Assembly: GCA_942490895.1 (NCBI GenBank)
Contig: CALNZC010000021.1
Span: forward strand, 1-64,000
DNA from: JAGNXB01 sp942490895
Lineage (GTDB): Bacteria; Bacteroidota; Bacteroidia; Chitinophagales; Saprospiraceae
Direction: 5' to 3'
Length of the DNA: 64,000 bases
The position numbers and the translations under genes are program-made. Of the stretch, positions 44,320 to 53,063 are shown piece after piece (within the stretch, counting starts at the first letter, position 1; every line of letters begins with the position of its first letter). The notes under the pieces are model-generated. The model was not told the origin of the DNA and searched no databases. It worked only from the letters and a program-made list of their open reading frames with translations.

Positions 44320-45900
44320 ATGAAGATATCTACAATAAACAGAAGGGACTTTATCAAAACCTCTGCTCTTGCCTCTATTCCATTAGCATTAAGCGGCTTT
44401 CCCTTATTCTCGACAAGCAGGTCTCATTCTTCATTATTCGATGAAAAGAATGATAAAATCCTTGTATTGATCCAGTTGCAAGGAGGAAATGACGGACTGG
44501 CAACAATCTATCATTCTGGACAGTATGCCAACTTGCAAGCCGTCCGCAATAATATTATCGTACCAGAATACCTCATCTTGAATTTTCACAATGAATACGG
44601 ATTCCACCCGGCAATGCAGGGCATGAAAAATGTTTGGGAAATGGAATCTCTGGGCATCGTCCAGAATGTCGGGTACCCCAATCAGAATCGATCCCATTTT
44701 CGATCCACTGATATTTGGAACTCCGCATCCAATGCGGATGAGTTTGATAGCACAGGATGGATCGGCAGATTTTATGATCTGAACTACGCTAATTACCCAA
44801 CAGGTTATCCAAACTCAGAATGCCCGCACCCATTTGCCTTAACTATGGGCAAGATCGTATCTGAAACCTGTCAAGGAATCAATGCCAATTACAGCTTGTC
44901 CCTGTTGGACCCGTTTAATCCGGGAACAGCCCTTGTCAGTGCAGAAGGCAATATCCCGGACAACTGCTTTGGAGATGCCCTTACCTTTGTAAATGAGACC
45001 GTGTCACAGACCAATGCCTTCTCCTCGGTCATTACTGATGCCGCCAATGCAGGCAACAACCTTTCTTCCAAATGGAATACCCTTGAAACCCAACTTGCAC
45101 ATAAACTGAAAAATGTTGCCCGTTTAATCTCCGGAGGGCTGCAAACCAAAATCTATATTGTCCAATTGGGTGGTTTTGATACTCATGACAACCAGGTGGT
45201 CGACGGCGATACAGGTATGGGTCGACACCATGATTTATTAAAAGAGCTGTCGGATGCCGTTTGTGCATTTCAGGATGATCTCCAATTACTCAACATCAGT
45301 GACAGGGTGGTTGGTATGACATATTCAGAATTTGGGAGAAGAATTCGTTCCAATGGCGCTTTGGGAACTGATCACGGAACTGCAGCACCTCTTCTGTTAT
45401 TTGGTTCTTGTATAGACAACAAGATATTAGGTGATCACCCGGATATTGATACACAAGTGGGGATTGATGAGGGTGTACCCATGCAATATGACTTCAGGGA
45501 CATTTATGGGACTCTCCTCCTACAATGGCTGGGGCTAAAACAAGAAGAAGTCATGAATGTGATTTATCCGGAATTTCAAGTTTTACCCTTGTTAAAACCG
45601 CAATGCATTGAGACCACTTCACAAAAGAATCCACTTTTAGATCAGGCGTTAGACATTCGACTATATCCAAATCCTGCCAGCCATTTTCTAGACGTGGATA
45701 TTTTCACCCATCCAGGCTTGACCAGAGTCAGAATCCATGATACAATAGGAAGCGTTCTTCAATCAAAGGATGTCCATAGTCAAATGACGCAATCCCAAAT
45801 TATACGCTTGGATATTTCTTCACTTCCTTCAGGATCTTACTTTATACATGTTGAAAACAGTTTGGTTAACAAAGTCAAGAAATTCATCAAAGCGAACTAA
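44320..45900 (+). CDS. DUF1501 family protein with Tat signal and T9SS sorting domain
   Basis: 526 residues. A twin-arginine signal at the start (NRRDFIKTSALASIPLALSG, R8-R9) fits Tat export. The DUF1501 body, related to sulfatases/alkaline phosphatases, shows VLIQLQGGNDGLATIYHSG, GYPNQNRSHFRSTDIW, LGGFDTHDNQ and MTYSEFGRRIRSNGALGTDH. From about 447 (IRLYPNPASHFLDVDIF) to the end is a type A T9SS sorting domain. Having both Tat and T9SS signals is uncommon. Follows the DUF1800 gene by 2 bases. Confidence 0.92.
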   Translation: MKISTINRRDFIKTSALASIPLALSGFPLFSTSRSHSSLFDEKNDKILVLIQLQGGNDGLATIYHSGQYANLQAVRNNIIVPEYLILNFHNEYGFHPAMQGMKNVWEMESLGIVQNVGYPNQNRSHFRSTDIWNSASNADEFDSTGWIGRFYDLNYANYPTGYPNSECPHPFALTMGKIVSETCQGINANYSLSLLDPFNPGTALVSAEGNIPDNCFGDALTFVNETVSQTNAFSSVITDAANAGNNLSSKWNTLETQLAHKLKNVARLISGGLQTKIYIVQLGGFDTHDNQVVDGDTGMGRHHDLLKELSDAVCAFQDDLQLLNISDRVVGMTYSEFGRRIRSNGALGTDHGTAAPLLLFGSCIDNKILGDHPDIDTQVGIDEGVPMQYDFRDIYGTLLLQWLGLKQEEVMNVIYPEFQVLPLLKPQCIETTSQKNPLLDQALDIRLYPNPASHFLDVDIFTHPGLTRVRIHDTIGSVLQSKDVHSQMTQSQIIRLDISSLPSGSYFIHVENSLVNKVKKFIKAN

Positions 45901-46028
45901 GGGCGCATGGCATGGAGGTTGCACCTCAGGATCAGGCTAACATGGTCATATTAGCTTAAATTTCCTGGGAACTCTATTCTGGACTTTTATTATCCATTTT
46001 TGACACCGCATAGACTAGATTGCTTATA

Positions 46029-46778
46029 ATGACCCCAAACGAAATTCTGCAGTGCTCCTCACATCGCCCCTGGATTCTACCCACAACTCCGTGGAACTAT
46101 TACCAGGAATGGAACAATGTCGTTTTCCTGCATTGGCAGGTCGACTTGAACGAACTGAGAACCTTTGTTCCTACTGAGCTGGAGATTGATTTATTTGACG
46201 GATCAGCCTGGGTCTCTCTGGTCGCGTTTACTATGGAAAACGTTAGCCCCAGATACCTTCCCGATTTTGCACCCATTTCCACTTTTGATGAAATCAATAT
46301 CCGAACATATGTCAAGCATCAGGACAGACCGGGCGTCTACTTCTTGAGTATTGAGGGTGGAAACAGATTGTCCTGTTTGATTGCAAAAACATTGTCCGGG
46401 CTCCCCTATCGTTATTCCAACATGAGACGAGAAGAATCTCATTTCCAGTCCTGGAATAAACAGTATTCCGACTCATTTGAACTGAACTATAGAATTGGGC
46501 AGGACCTTCACAACAAAACAGAATTGGATCAATGGCTTACAGAGAAGTATGCATTATTTCAAGATGACCATCCATCTATTTCTTCCTTTGACATTCATCA
46601 CATGGAGTGGCCGATCCAATCCTGCGACCTTCAGGAGTTGACAATACAGTATCCTCGATTTACCAATCTCATAGGACACAAACCCGATCTTTGCCACTAT
46701 TCCAAGGGCGTTCAGGTCCTCGCCTGGAATCCAACGAACGCGAGTTTCTCTTCATCAAATGTTCAAGCTGTCGACTGA
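46029..46778 (+). CDS. DUF2071 (YqjF-like) protein
   Basis: 249 residues from ATG 46029. Family pattern: RPWILPTTPWNYYQEWNNVVFLHW read in two parts, then ELEIDLFDGSAWVSLVAFTM, INIRTYVKHQDRPGVYFLS and HYSKGVQVLAW near the end. Acetoacetate decarboxylase-like fold; function not established. No signal peptide. The last 20 residues after VLAW look unrelated to the family and may simply be a variable tail. 29 bases before the propeller gene. Confidence 0.83.
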   Translation: MTPNEILQCSSHRPWILPTTPWNYYQEWNNVVFLHWQVDLNELRTFVPTELEIDLFDGSAWVSLVAFTMENVSPRYLPDFAPISTFDEINIRTYVKHQDRPGVYFLSIEGGNRLSCLIAKTLSGLPYRYSNMRREESHFQSWNKQYSDSFELNYRIGQDLHNKTELDQWLTEKYALFQDDHPSISSFDIHHMEWPIQSCDLQELTIQYPRFTNLIGHKPDLCHYSKGVQVLAWNPTNASFSSSNVQAVD

Positions 46779-46807
46779 CAACTCTGACGGCATTGTCACC
46801 TACCTCA

Positions 46808-47902
46808 ATGAGCACAAATCAGAATCTCCATCTCTCCAGGCATATCAATATCATTCAGGTCATTTTTCTGTTTATAATAACGCTGTCTGCTTGCCATGCA
46901 CCTGACCAGGAGCGTCTGCGGGAAATCGGAATAACGCCATCACAGATCAATTCCGGGCCAAAAGAATCAACAGACCCCCTCTTCTTTATAGAAGGACAAC
47001 TCTGCCAGCACCTGCGCAAGATCTACCAGGATCATCGTGGTCATCTGTGGTTCGGAACCAATGTCTACGACCTCATGCGTTATGATGGCGACACCCTGGT
47101 TGTATTCTCCGAAAGAGACGGCGTCGGTGCCGGACGCATCACGAGCATCACGGAAGACCGGGATGGACAGGTCTGGTTCGGATCCTATCAAGGACTCACC
47201 CGATTTGATGGCCAGTCCTTTTCACGATTTCCCGCAGAGGAGGGCACAGCTCCTCTGGACGTCTGGAGCGTGCTCATCGACAGAAAGCAAAACTTCTGGA
47301 TCGGCACCATCGATGGTGTCCTCCGATTCGATGGACAGGACTTCACACCCTTTCCCCTACCCAAAGCACAGGTGGAGGATACCACGTCCATCCTGTCTTA
47401 TGATCGGGTGACCAGCATCCTGGAAGACCGGAACGGCACTCTATGGTTCGGGACAGATGGATTTGGAATTTGTCAATTTGACGGTCGATCCTTTTCTCAT
47501 CTGACCATGCAAAACGGACTGTGTGACAATAATATCACCAGCCTGCTGGAGGATCAACAGGGGAATATCTGGATCGGTACCATGTTTGGTGGTATCAGCC
47601 GATATAATGGCCAAACATTCACCCATTTCACCCGGGAGGGCCAGGTCAAAGGCGAAGAAGTGTACAGCATCTATGAAGACGCCAAGGGGAATATCTGGTT
47701 TCCGGCAGAAGGCCATGGGGTATATCGTTATGACGGAACATCCTTTACAAACTTTCACACCCAAAATGGACTGGTGACCGATGGCATCCAGTGTATTTAT
47801 GAAGACCGGGAAGGCCGTTTATGGCTGGGTGGCTGGGGTGGCCTGTTTCGCTATGATGGACAGTCTTTTTTCAGCGTAACCAAAGAAGGTCCCTGGAAAT
47901 AA
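46808..47902 (+). CDS. Seven-bladed propeller lipoprotein (two-component regulator propeller repeats)
   Basis: 364 residues from ATG 46808, followed by a lipobox (ITLSAC, Cys 29). Seven repeats of the Reg_prop type can be counted by their turns: HLWFGT, QVWFGS, NFWIGT, TLWFGT, NIWIGT, NIWFPA and RLWLGG, each followed by a strand such as RFDGQSF. In hybrid sensor kinases such repeats form the periplasmic sensing part and precede a kinase; here there is no membrane kinase part at all, so it is a stand-alone propeller on the membrane. Confidence 0.85.
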   Translation: MSTNQNLHLSRHINIIQVIFLFIITLSACHAPDQERLREIGITPSQINSGPKESTDPLFFIEGQLCQHLRKIYQDHRGHLWFGTNVYDLMRYDGDTLVVFSERDGVGAGRITSITEDRDGQVWFGSYQGLTRFDGQSFSRFPAEEGTAPLDVWSVLIDRKQNFWIGTIDGVLRFDGQDFTPFPLPKAQVEDTTSILSYDRVTSILEDRNGTLWFGTDGFGICQFDGRSFSHLTMQNGLCDNNITSLLEDQQGNIWIGTMFGGISRYNGQTFTHFTREGQVKGEEVYSIYEDAKGNIWFPAEGHGVYRYDGTSFTNFHTQNGLVTDGIQCIYEDREGRLWLGGWGGLFRYDGQSFFSVTKEGPWK

Positions 47903-48012
47903 GCCAACATTCAGTCGGATCCCTCCTCAGCACTGCATGGGCGCCTCTCCCCTGGAAGAACTAACTTCGGGGTTTCACCACCACTCCCGGTTCAACTCTC
48001 CCTGCCATTTCA

Positions 48013-48885
48013 TTGATCGAATCTCATATCGCCCCGCAGCTCCCCGCCCCCATGCGCCTCCAGGAATATGGTGTCGGTCTGTTTCAGGCAGCTTTGACCA
48101 AATCAGCATTGAAGAAGGCGCTGAAGAAACACTGTATCACCGTCGACGACCAGATCGCCACTTCGGCAACCTGGATCCGGGGCGGCGAATACATCCAATT
48201 TTCCCCTACAGACGATGATCGCCCCGGCAAGCAACTCCTCTTCCCCCTCGATGTCCTCTTTGAAGATGACCATCTGGCGGCCATCCACAAACCCGCTGGC
48301 ATACTGGTGAGTGGCAACAACTTCAAGACCATCACCCATGCGTTGCCCCAGAATGTCTTACGCAGTCCGCTGTCTGATGCGACCACACCCCAGCCTGTTC
48401 ATCGACTGGACTATCCCACCACGGGCGTTCTATTAGTCGGAAAAACCAGCAGCAGTATTCGCGCCCTCAACCAGTTGTTCAAGGAAAAAGCCATCATCAA
48501 GACCTATTATGCTGTGACCATCGGTGCCATGCCCGAACAAGGACAGATCACCACCCCGGTGGAGGAGAAGCCGGCCCACACGAACTATACCGTGATCGCA
48601 TCCGTGCCATCACGGCGATTTGGCCACCTCAACCTGGTTCGGCTGGCCCCGCAAACCGGACGCCGGCATCAATTGCGCAAGCATCTGTCCGGGATGGGAA
48701 ATCCAATCCTGGGCGACCAGGACTATGGAATTAAAGAGCTCATCCTGAAAGGCAAGGGCTTGTATCTGCATGCCTTTTCCCTATCCTTTACACACCCCTT
48801 CACCGGCGAGGACATCCTCCTGAAGGCAGCACTACCTCAGCGGTTTGAAAAGCTATTCGAATCGATCAACGTTGGGGATCTTTGA
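48013..48885 (+). CDS. RluA-family pseudouridine synthase
   Basis: 290 residues. Makes pseudouridine in rRNA or tRNA. An S4-like N-terminal part (residues 1-70, SALKKALKKHCITVDDQIA) precedes the catalytic domain with HRLDYPTTG (catalytic Asp at 133), TYYAVTIG and LAPQTGRRHQLRKHLS. The TTG at 48013 is preferred because the ESHIAP segment just after it is typical for this subfamily; the first ATG (48052) would remove it. The RNA position modified is unknown. Confidence 0.9.
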   Translation: MIESHIAPQLPAPMRLQEYGVGLFQAALTKSALKKALKKHCITVDDQIATSATWIRGGEYIQFSPTDDDRPGKQLLFPLDVLFEDDHLAAIHKPAGILVSGNNFKTITHALPQNVLRSPLSDATTPQPVHRLDYPTTGVLLVGKTSSSIRALNQLFKEKAIIKTYYAVTIGAMPEQGQITTPVEEKPAHTNYTVIASVPSRRFGHLNLVRLAPQTGRRHQLRKHLSGMGNPILGDQDYGIKELILKGKGLYLHAFSLSFTHPFTGEDILLKAALPQRFEKLFESINVGDL

Positions 48886-49000
48886 AACGCTAAACCTTCC
48901 CCCAATCCCACATATCTTGTGGGTGCAAAAACAAGATTAACCCACAGGTATTCTGCAGAGTACCTTATACAGCCAGCCTTCACATATACACACTGTACCT

Positions 49001-49222
49001 ATGGCCAGTATTCCCTTCACCTTGAACGACAAAACAGAATTCATCGAGTTGTTGAAGCTGTTGAAGATCCAAAGCCTGGCTCAAAGTGGCGGGCATGCCA
49101 AGATGATCGTCGAGGACGGCCTCGTCTTTGTCAATGGGGAACAGGAATTCCGAAAAAGGCGCAAGTTGCGTCCTGGCGACAAGATCGAAGTGGAAGGCAC
49201 CCTCATTGAGATCGTGCAGTAG
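49001..49222 (+). CDS. S4-domain RNA-binding protein (YbcJ-like)
   Basis: 73 residues making a single S4 fold: FIELLKLLKIQSLAQSGGHAK, IVEDGLVFVNGEQE and RKRRKLRPGDKIEVEG. Such short S4 proteins bind structured RNA; the exact role is not known. Follows the RluA gene by 115 bases, a gap holding a small CCCACA/TGTGGG hairpin at 48907-48923. Confidence 0.9.
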   Translation: MASIPFTLNDKTEFIELLKLLKIQSLAQSGGHAKMIVEDGLVFVNGEQEFRKRRKLRPGDKIEVEGTLIEIVQ

Positions 49223-49236
49223 CCTGGAGAGCACCT

Positions 49237-49779
49237 CTATCGGCAGGGTCCGGTTTCCGTTACCCGGCAGCGATTGTTGCCTTCGTGGGCTTCAGGGATC
49301 CGGTTATCCCAATCCACCGTCAGGGTGTAGGATGATCCTTCTGGAACACCGATCCCATGACCCAGCTGCACTTCCCCGTGGGCTGGGATATTGCTCATCA
49401 TGGTCACCACACTACTGGCGCCGGGATGATCTGATTGGATCAGCACACCAAACAAGGCATGGACGGGTTGATCACAATCGTTGCGAACTGTGGGACGAAT
49501 CCAGGTACCCAGATCCGTTCTGACCACCTCAACATGCGAGAGGACCAGATCGGCATTGGGTACTCGAGTCATCCGGCCCGTTTCCGGGTCAATTTCTTCC
49601 TCCCCACAGTTGCGGTTGGGATTGGGGACCAGGGCTTCTGCAGGATGTAATAATTCCTCCAAAGGAATCATCTCCTGATTGTCCTCTGGTTCGGGACCGG
49701 GTTTTGGGGATTGAACAATCTGTTTGTCCTGACAAGCGATCAGGCTCATCAGCAGGAGTATATATAGCAGGGTTTTCAT
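49237..49779 (-). CDS. CARDB-like lipoprotein
   Basis: 180 residues, lipobox SLIAC (Cys 16), then a Pro/Glu-rich stretch and, at 75-175, an immunoglobulin-like CARDB pattern (LSHVEVVRTDLGTWIRPTV, VDWDNRIPEAHEGNN). Such domains act in adhesion or binding. Converges with the S4 gene 15 bases away. Confidence 0.78.
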   Translation of the reverse strand: MKTLLYILLLMSLIACQDKQIVQSPKPGPEPEDNQEMIPLEELLHPAEALVPNPNRNCGEEEIDPETGRMTRVPNADLVLSHVEVVRTDLGTWIRPTVRNDCDQPVHALFGVLIQSDHPGASSVVTMMSNIPAHGEVQLGHGIGVPEGSSYTLTVDWDNRIPEAHEGNNRCRVTETGPCR

Positions 49780-50128
49780 AGTGTCAATTTACAATCTGAA
49801 AGAGCCTGGGTCAATGATGGCTGTCATGGCCGCATTTGACAAAACTACAGGGCACAATTCAACCCCATCCAAACAGTGTCGTGATGGATACGATCTATCC
49901 TGGAAAACGACCTTTAGACCTGAAAGATGTGATTCTAGTCACCCTGCAATGGGCGAATGCCTGATGTATCATTGTCTCATCCACTTTCTGGACGGATTCG
50001 CTGGAATTCTTGTTGTAGAATCGGACAGAAGGATGTCCATCCCCTCTTAAATTCGTAATTTCGCCCTTGAAAGCGACCCCCATTGTGTCGGTAGCACAAT
50101 CAAGTATTTCCATTAAAATTTGAATATC
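49780..50128. other. Intergenic region without gene
   Basis: 349 bases between divergent genes. Frames here are short and not protein-like. TAATTTCG at 50056-50063 is close to the -7 promoter consensus and could serve the LysM gene. Confidence 0.35.
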
Positions 50129-50590
50129 ATGGGTTTATTCTCCTTTATGAAAAACGCGGGCAAGAAGTTGTTCGGCCAGAAAGACGAAGTAAAAACAACA
50201 GCTGCACCAGCGGCACCGGCCAGTAAGACCGATCTGCTGAGAGCTGAGGTTGTCCGTCTGGGCATTCCTGTCTCTGGATTGAATGTCGAAGTGTCAGAGA
50301 TGGTCACCGTATCCGGTACCACCGCTACGAATGCCGACCGCGAAAAAGTGATCCTCGCGATGGGGAACATCGATTGTGTCGGTTGTGTAGAAGACAATAT
50401 CACAGTGACGAATCCGGAGCCGGAAGCAACGTTCCACGTGGTAAAGTCTGGAGATACCCTCTCCAAGATCTCCAAGGATGTCTATGGTGACGCCATGAAG
50501 TACAACACCATCTTTGAGGCCAACCGCCCCATGCTCGAACACCCGGATAAGATCTATCCTGGTCAGACATTGCGTATTCCTGCCCTGTAA
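50129..50590 (+). CDS. BON-LysM protein (YgaU/LysM family)
   Basis: 153 residues, no signal peptide. A BON-like domain (about 33-95, LRAEVVRLGIPVSGLNVEV) and a LysM domain at the end (about 103-153, FHVVKSGDTLSKISKDVYGD, then KIYPGQTLRIPAL). This is the layout of E. coli YgaU/Kbp, a potassium-binding, stress-linked protein. Start at ATG 50129 (MGLFSFMKNAGKKLFG), which matches the family's N-terminus better than the upstream ATG at 50120. A terminator follows. Confidence 0.92.
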   Translation: MGLFSFMKNAGKKLFGQKDEVKTTAAPAAPASKTDLLRAEVVRLGIPVSGLNVEVSEMVTVSGTTATNADREKVILAMGNIDCVGCVEDNITVTNPEPEATFHVVKSGDTLSKISKDVYGDAMKYNTIFEANRPMLEHPDKIYPGQTLRIPAL

Positions 50591-50616
50591 AACAGCGCCT
50601 GAACACATTAGAAATC

Positions 50617-50647
50617 AAGGGCGGCCCACAAGGGTCGCCCTTTTTTT
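50617..50647 (+). terminator. Rho-independent terminator after the LysM gene
   Basis: Stem AAGGGCGGCC/GGGTCGCCCTT with a short loop and seven Ts, 26 bases past the stop. Confidence 0.9.
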
Positions 50648-50713
50648 AAGTTGTCGGATACTGCCCGATCTGAAACCGCTACATTGGACCACGTATCCAA
50701 AATTTTACCTTTC

Positions 50714-51079
50714 ATGCTCGGACTCCGCACCACCATTTATCGCGTCAATGACCTCTCAACTGCCACGGCCTGGTTCACAGAAGCATTTCGAACTCCACCC
50801 TATTTTGATGAGCCTTTTTATGTAGGGTTTAATATTGAGGGTTATGAATTGGGGTTGATCCCCAATGAAGACCCTGATGGAAATAATGAAGACAATGTGC
50901 ATACCTACTGGGGCGTAAAAGATGTCGAAAAGGAATACAAGCGATTGATCCAATTAGGCGCGGTCGAATTTGAGGCACCCCACAATGTAGGCGGAGAACT
51001 TGTCGTCGCCGCTGTAAAAGTCCCCTCCGGAAATGTGGTCGGATTAATCTATAATCCTGCCTTCAAATTGCCTGAATAA
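50714..51079 (+). CDS. VOC-superfamily (glyoxalase-like) protein
   Basis: 121 residues from ATG 50714 (MLGLRTTIYRVNDL). A longer frame begins at 50651 but in the tail of the terminator. One VOC beta-alpha-beta-beta-beta module pair: LGLRTTIYRVNDLSTATAWF, YELGLIPNEDPDG and VAAVKVPSGNVVGLIYNP. Probably a lyase, isomerase or binding protein; metal ligands are not all evident. A TTG start at 50651 cannot be ruled out. Confidence 0.8.
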   Translation: MLGLRTTIYRVNDLSTATAWFTEAFRTPPYFDEPFYVGFNIEGYELGLIPNEDPDGNNEDNVHTYWGVKDVEKEYKRLIQLGAVEFEAPHNVGGELVVAAVKVPSGNVVGLIYNPAFKLPE

Positions 51080-51101
51080 CCCCCTCCCAAACGCGAATAT
51101 C

Positions 51102-52154
51102 ATGATCAAAAAAACACTCCTAATACTCCTGGCGCTTTTCCTGGTTTTTTTGGGAGGCTTCACTTTTTCTATTTTTTCAACGACGGGGTATTTTCGAAAA
51201 ATAACAAATAAACTTCCAGGAGAAGTCATCCGATCCATCGACCTGCCCGGCGTAGAGGACATGCAGATCAGCCGGATCGACAGCTTTATTTTACTGTCCT
51301 CGGATGATCGTGCCGCCAAACGGGATCGGCAGGACCGCCAGGGCCATCTTTACCTGATCGACCTCACCGATTCCACCTTGACGCCACATTGTCTGACCAC
51401 CGATCTGGATATGCCGTTTCATCCCCATGGGATCAGCATGTTTCGACGCAGCGAAAACAACTATCGGGTCTTCGCCATCAATCATGTCAACGATGTCGAA
51501 TCCGTCGAACTGTTCGACCTGCTGGATGATACCCTCACCTATCAATATACTCGGCACGATGAAGCATTGGTCCACCCCAATGATCTGGTGGCCCTGGATG
51601 TCGAACACTTTTATGTGACCAACGATCATGGGTATACAAAGGGGTGGCGCAAACTTGCAGAAGAGTACCTGGGATTGGCTGTTTCCAACGTGGTGTATTT
51701 TGACGGAAATACCTGGCAGGAAGTGGCCAAGGGTATTGCCTATGCCAATGGGATCAATTGGGATTCAGAACGCAAACTTTTATATGTTGCTTCGCCTCGT
51801 AATTTTCTGGTAAAAGTGTATCAGATCGAACCGAAAGGCAATCTCACCTGGATCGAGGATATCGATTGTCAGACCGGGGTCGATAATATCGAATTGGGGC
51901 CTGACGGGAAATTATGGATCGGATGCCACCCCAGTTTACTGACCTTCGCTGCATATGCCAAGGGTAAAAAAGAAGTCTCTCCCTCCGAGGTGATCACGAT
52001 CGATTATCGGGGCAAAGGCGATTACACGTTAGAAACCGTTTTTCTGGATGATGGTCACCTGATGTCCGCGGCGACAGTGGCACCAGTCCTGGGTGATCTT
52101 CTTTTCATTGGCAATGTGATGGACGATCATTTTTTAGTACTCAAACAGCACTAA
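51102..52154 (+). CDS. Paraoxonase/arylesterase-like six-bladed propeller protein
   Basis: 350 residues, N-terminal membrane anchor (LLILLALFLVFLGGFTFSIF). Motifs fit the PON family: the acidic pair in LPGVEDMQ, PFHPHGISMF (catalytic-type His), VHPNDLVALD, YANGINWD and GVDNIELGPDGKLWIGCHP, giving the expected calcium-binding Asn/Asp/Glu set. PON enzymes cleave lactones and aryl esters. Outside the cytoplasm but anchored; possible lactonase. Downstream of the VOC gene by 22 bases and probably in one operon with it. Confidence 0.83.
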   Translation: MIKKTLLILLALFLVFLGGFTFSIFSTTGYFRKITNKLPGEVIRSIDLPGVEDMQISRIDSFILLSSDDRAAKRDRQDRQGHLYLIDLTDSTLTPHCLTTDLDMPFHPHGISMFRRSENNYRVFAINHVNDVESVELFDLLDDTLTYQYTRHDEALVHPNDLVALDVEHFYVTNDHGYTKGWRKLAEEYLGLAVSNVVYFDGNTWQEVAKGIAYANGINWDSERKLLYVASPRNFLVKVYQIEPKGNLTWIEDIDCQTGVDNIELGPDGKLWIGCHPSLLTFAAYAKGKKEVSPSEVITIDYRGKGDYTLETVFLDDGHLMSAATVAPVLGDLLFIGNVMDDHFLVLKQH

Positions 52155-52242
52155 GTATCTTCATTTCAATGGGTAGGTTTCCACATGAAGGCAATTATAA
52201 AATATCCTCAGGACTGGTTCGTTTTCATAAATATCGAATGTC

Positions 52243-52896
52243 ATGTATCTGCACAGCTTTTTGGTAATCCTGACTGCCCTTACTTTCCTTCCTTCATCTA
52301 TCATCAGCCAAAACGAAAAGACGACCACCAACGCCATCCAACTGACTATCGGTCTGGCCAACACCTTGCATTACCAGCAACCAGTGAAGCTTTCCTATTG
52401 TAGTGCAGGTTGCTTCCTTGAAAAACAGGAGGCTCGACCTGCAGTCTCCATTGCTCTGAGTTATTACAAAAGCATCTTACCCCGACATTCTCTTATGGCA
52501 GGCTTCGGGATCTTCCAGGTTCGGTATTGGGAAAAAGGAATGGGATATAATAGTATGATCAATCTCGTACCCTATGAAAGGACCTATGAGCTCTTTTATC
52601 AGTCAGCCAGCGTTGGCTATCGGTTCACACCCTATCCGAATCAAACTTTTTCCCCATTCATAGAAAGCAATGCTTTCTATGAATGGTCTGAAATTGGAGG
52701 CCCCTTTTTTTCCCTGAACGGTGTTTCCCTTCAACTATGTGCAGGTGTTTCATGGAATATCACTTCGCGCATATCTCTAATCCTGGATGGTTTTTATAAA
52801 TCGGCCATCATGGACTACTATCAGGACGGGTATTACCACAATACTTATTACCCCTTTGCATATGGCCTGGACGGAAGTGCAGCCTTGAAATTTTAA
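52243..52896 (+). CDS. Outer-membrane beta-barrel-like protein
   Basis: 217 residues with signal peptide (LVILTALTFLPSSIISQ). Alternating aromatic strands (LFYQSASVGYRFTPYPNQTF, FSPFIESNAFYEW, WNITSRISLILDGFYKS) end in a terminal Phe, as for outer-membrane barrels. Not assigned to a family. Confidence 0.65.
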   Translation: MYLHSFLVILTALTFLPSSIISQNEKTTTNAIQLTIGLANTLHYQQPVKLSYCSAGCFLEKQEARPAVSIALSYYKSILPRHSLMAGFGIFQVRYWEKGMGYNSMINLVPYERTYELFYQSASVGYRFTPYPNQTFSPFIESNAFYEWSEIGGPFFSLNGVSLQLCAGVSWNITSRISLILDGFYKSAIMDYYQDGYYHNTYYPFAYGLDGSAALKF

Positions 52897-53063
52897 CAAT
52901 TCCCCTATATCCAGCTGTTAGGAGTGTCGCCATTTAGGGAGTGACTCGCTATGCGTTTGATCCAGCTTTGAGCGGATGAAAATAAAGTTGAACAGGCGTT
53001 AAACCTTTCCATTCCAGATCGTCTAACTCCACAATACGACCTTCACAACAGAAATTCAAGCGG

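Noticed and set aside
49781..50050. 89-codon plus-strand frame between divergent genes
   Set aside because: Composition not protein-like and no homologous pattern recognised.
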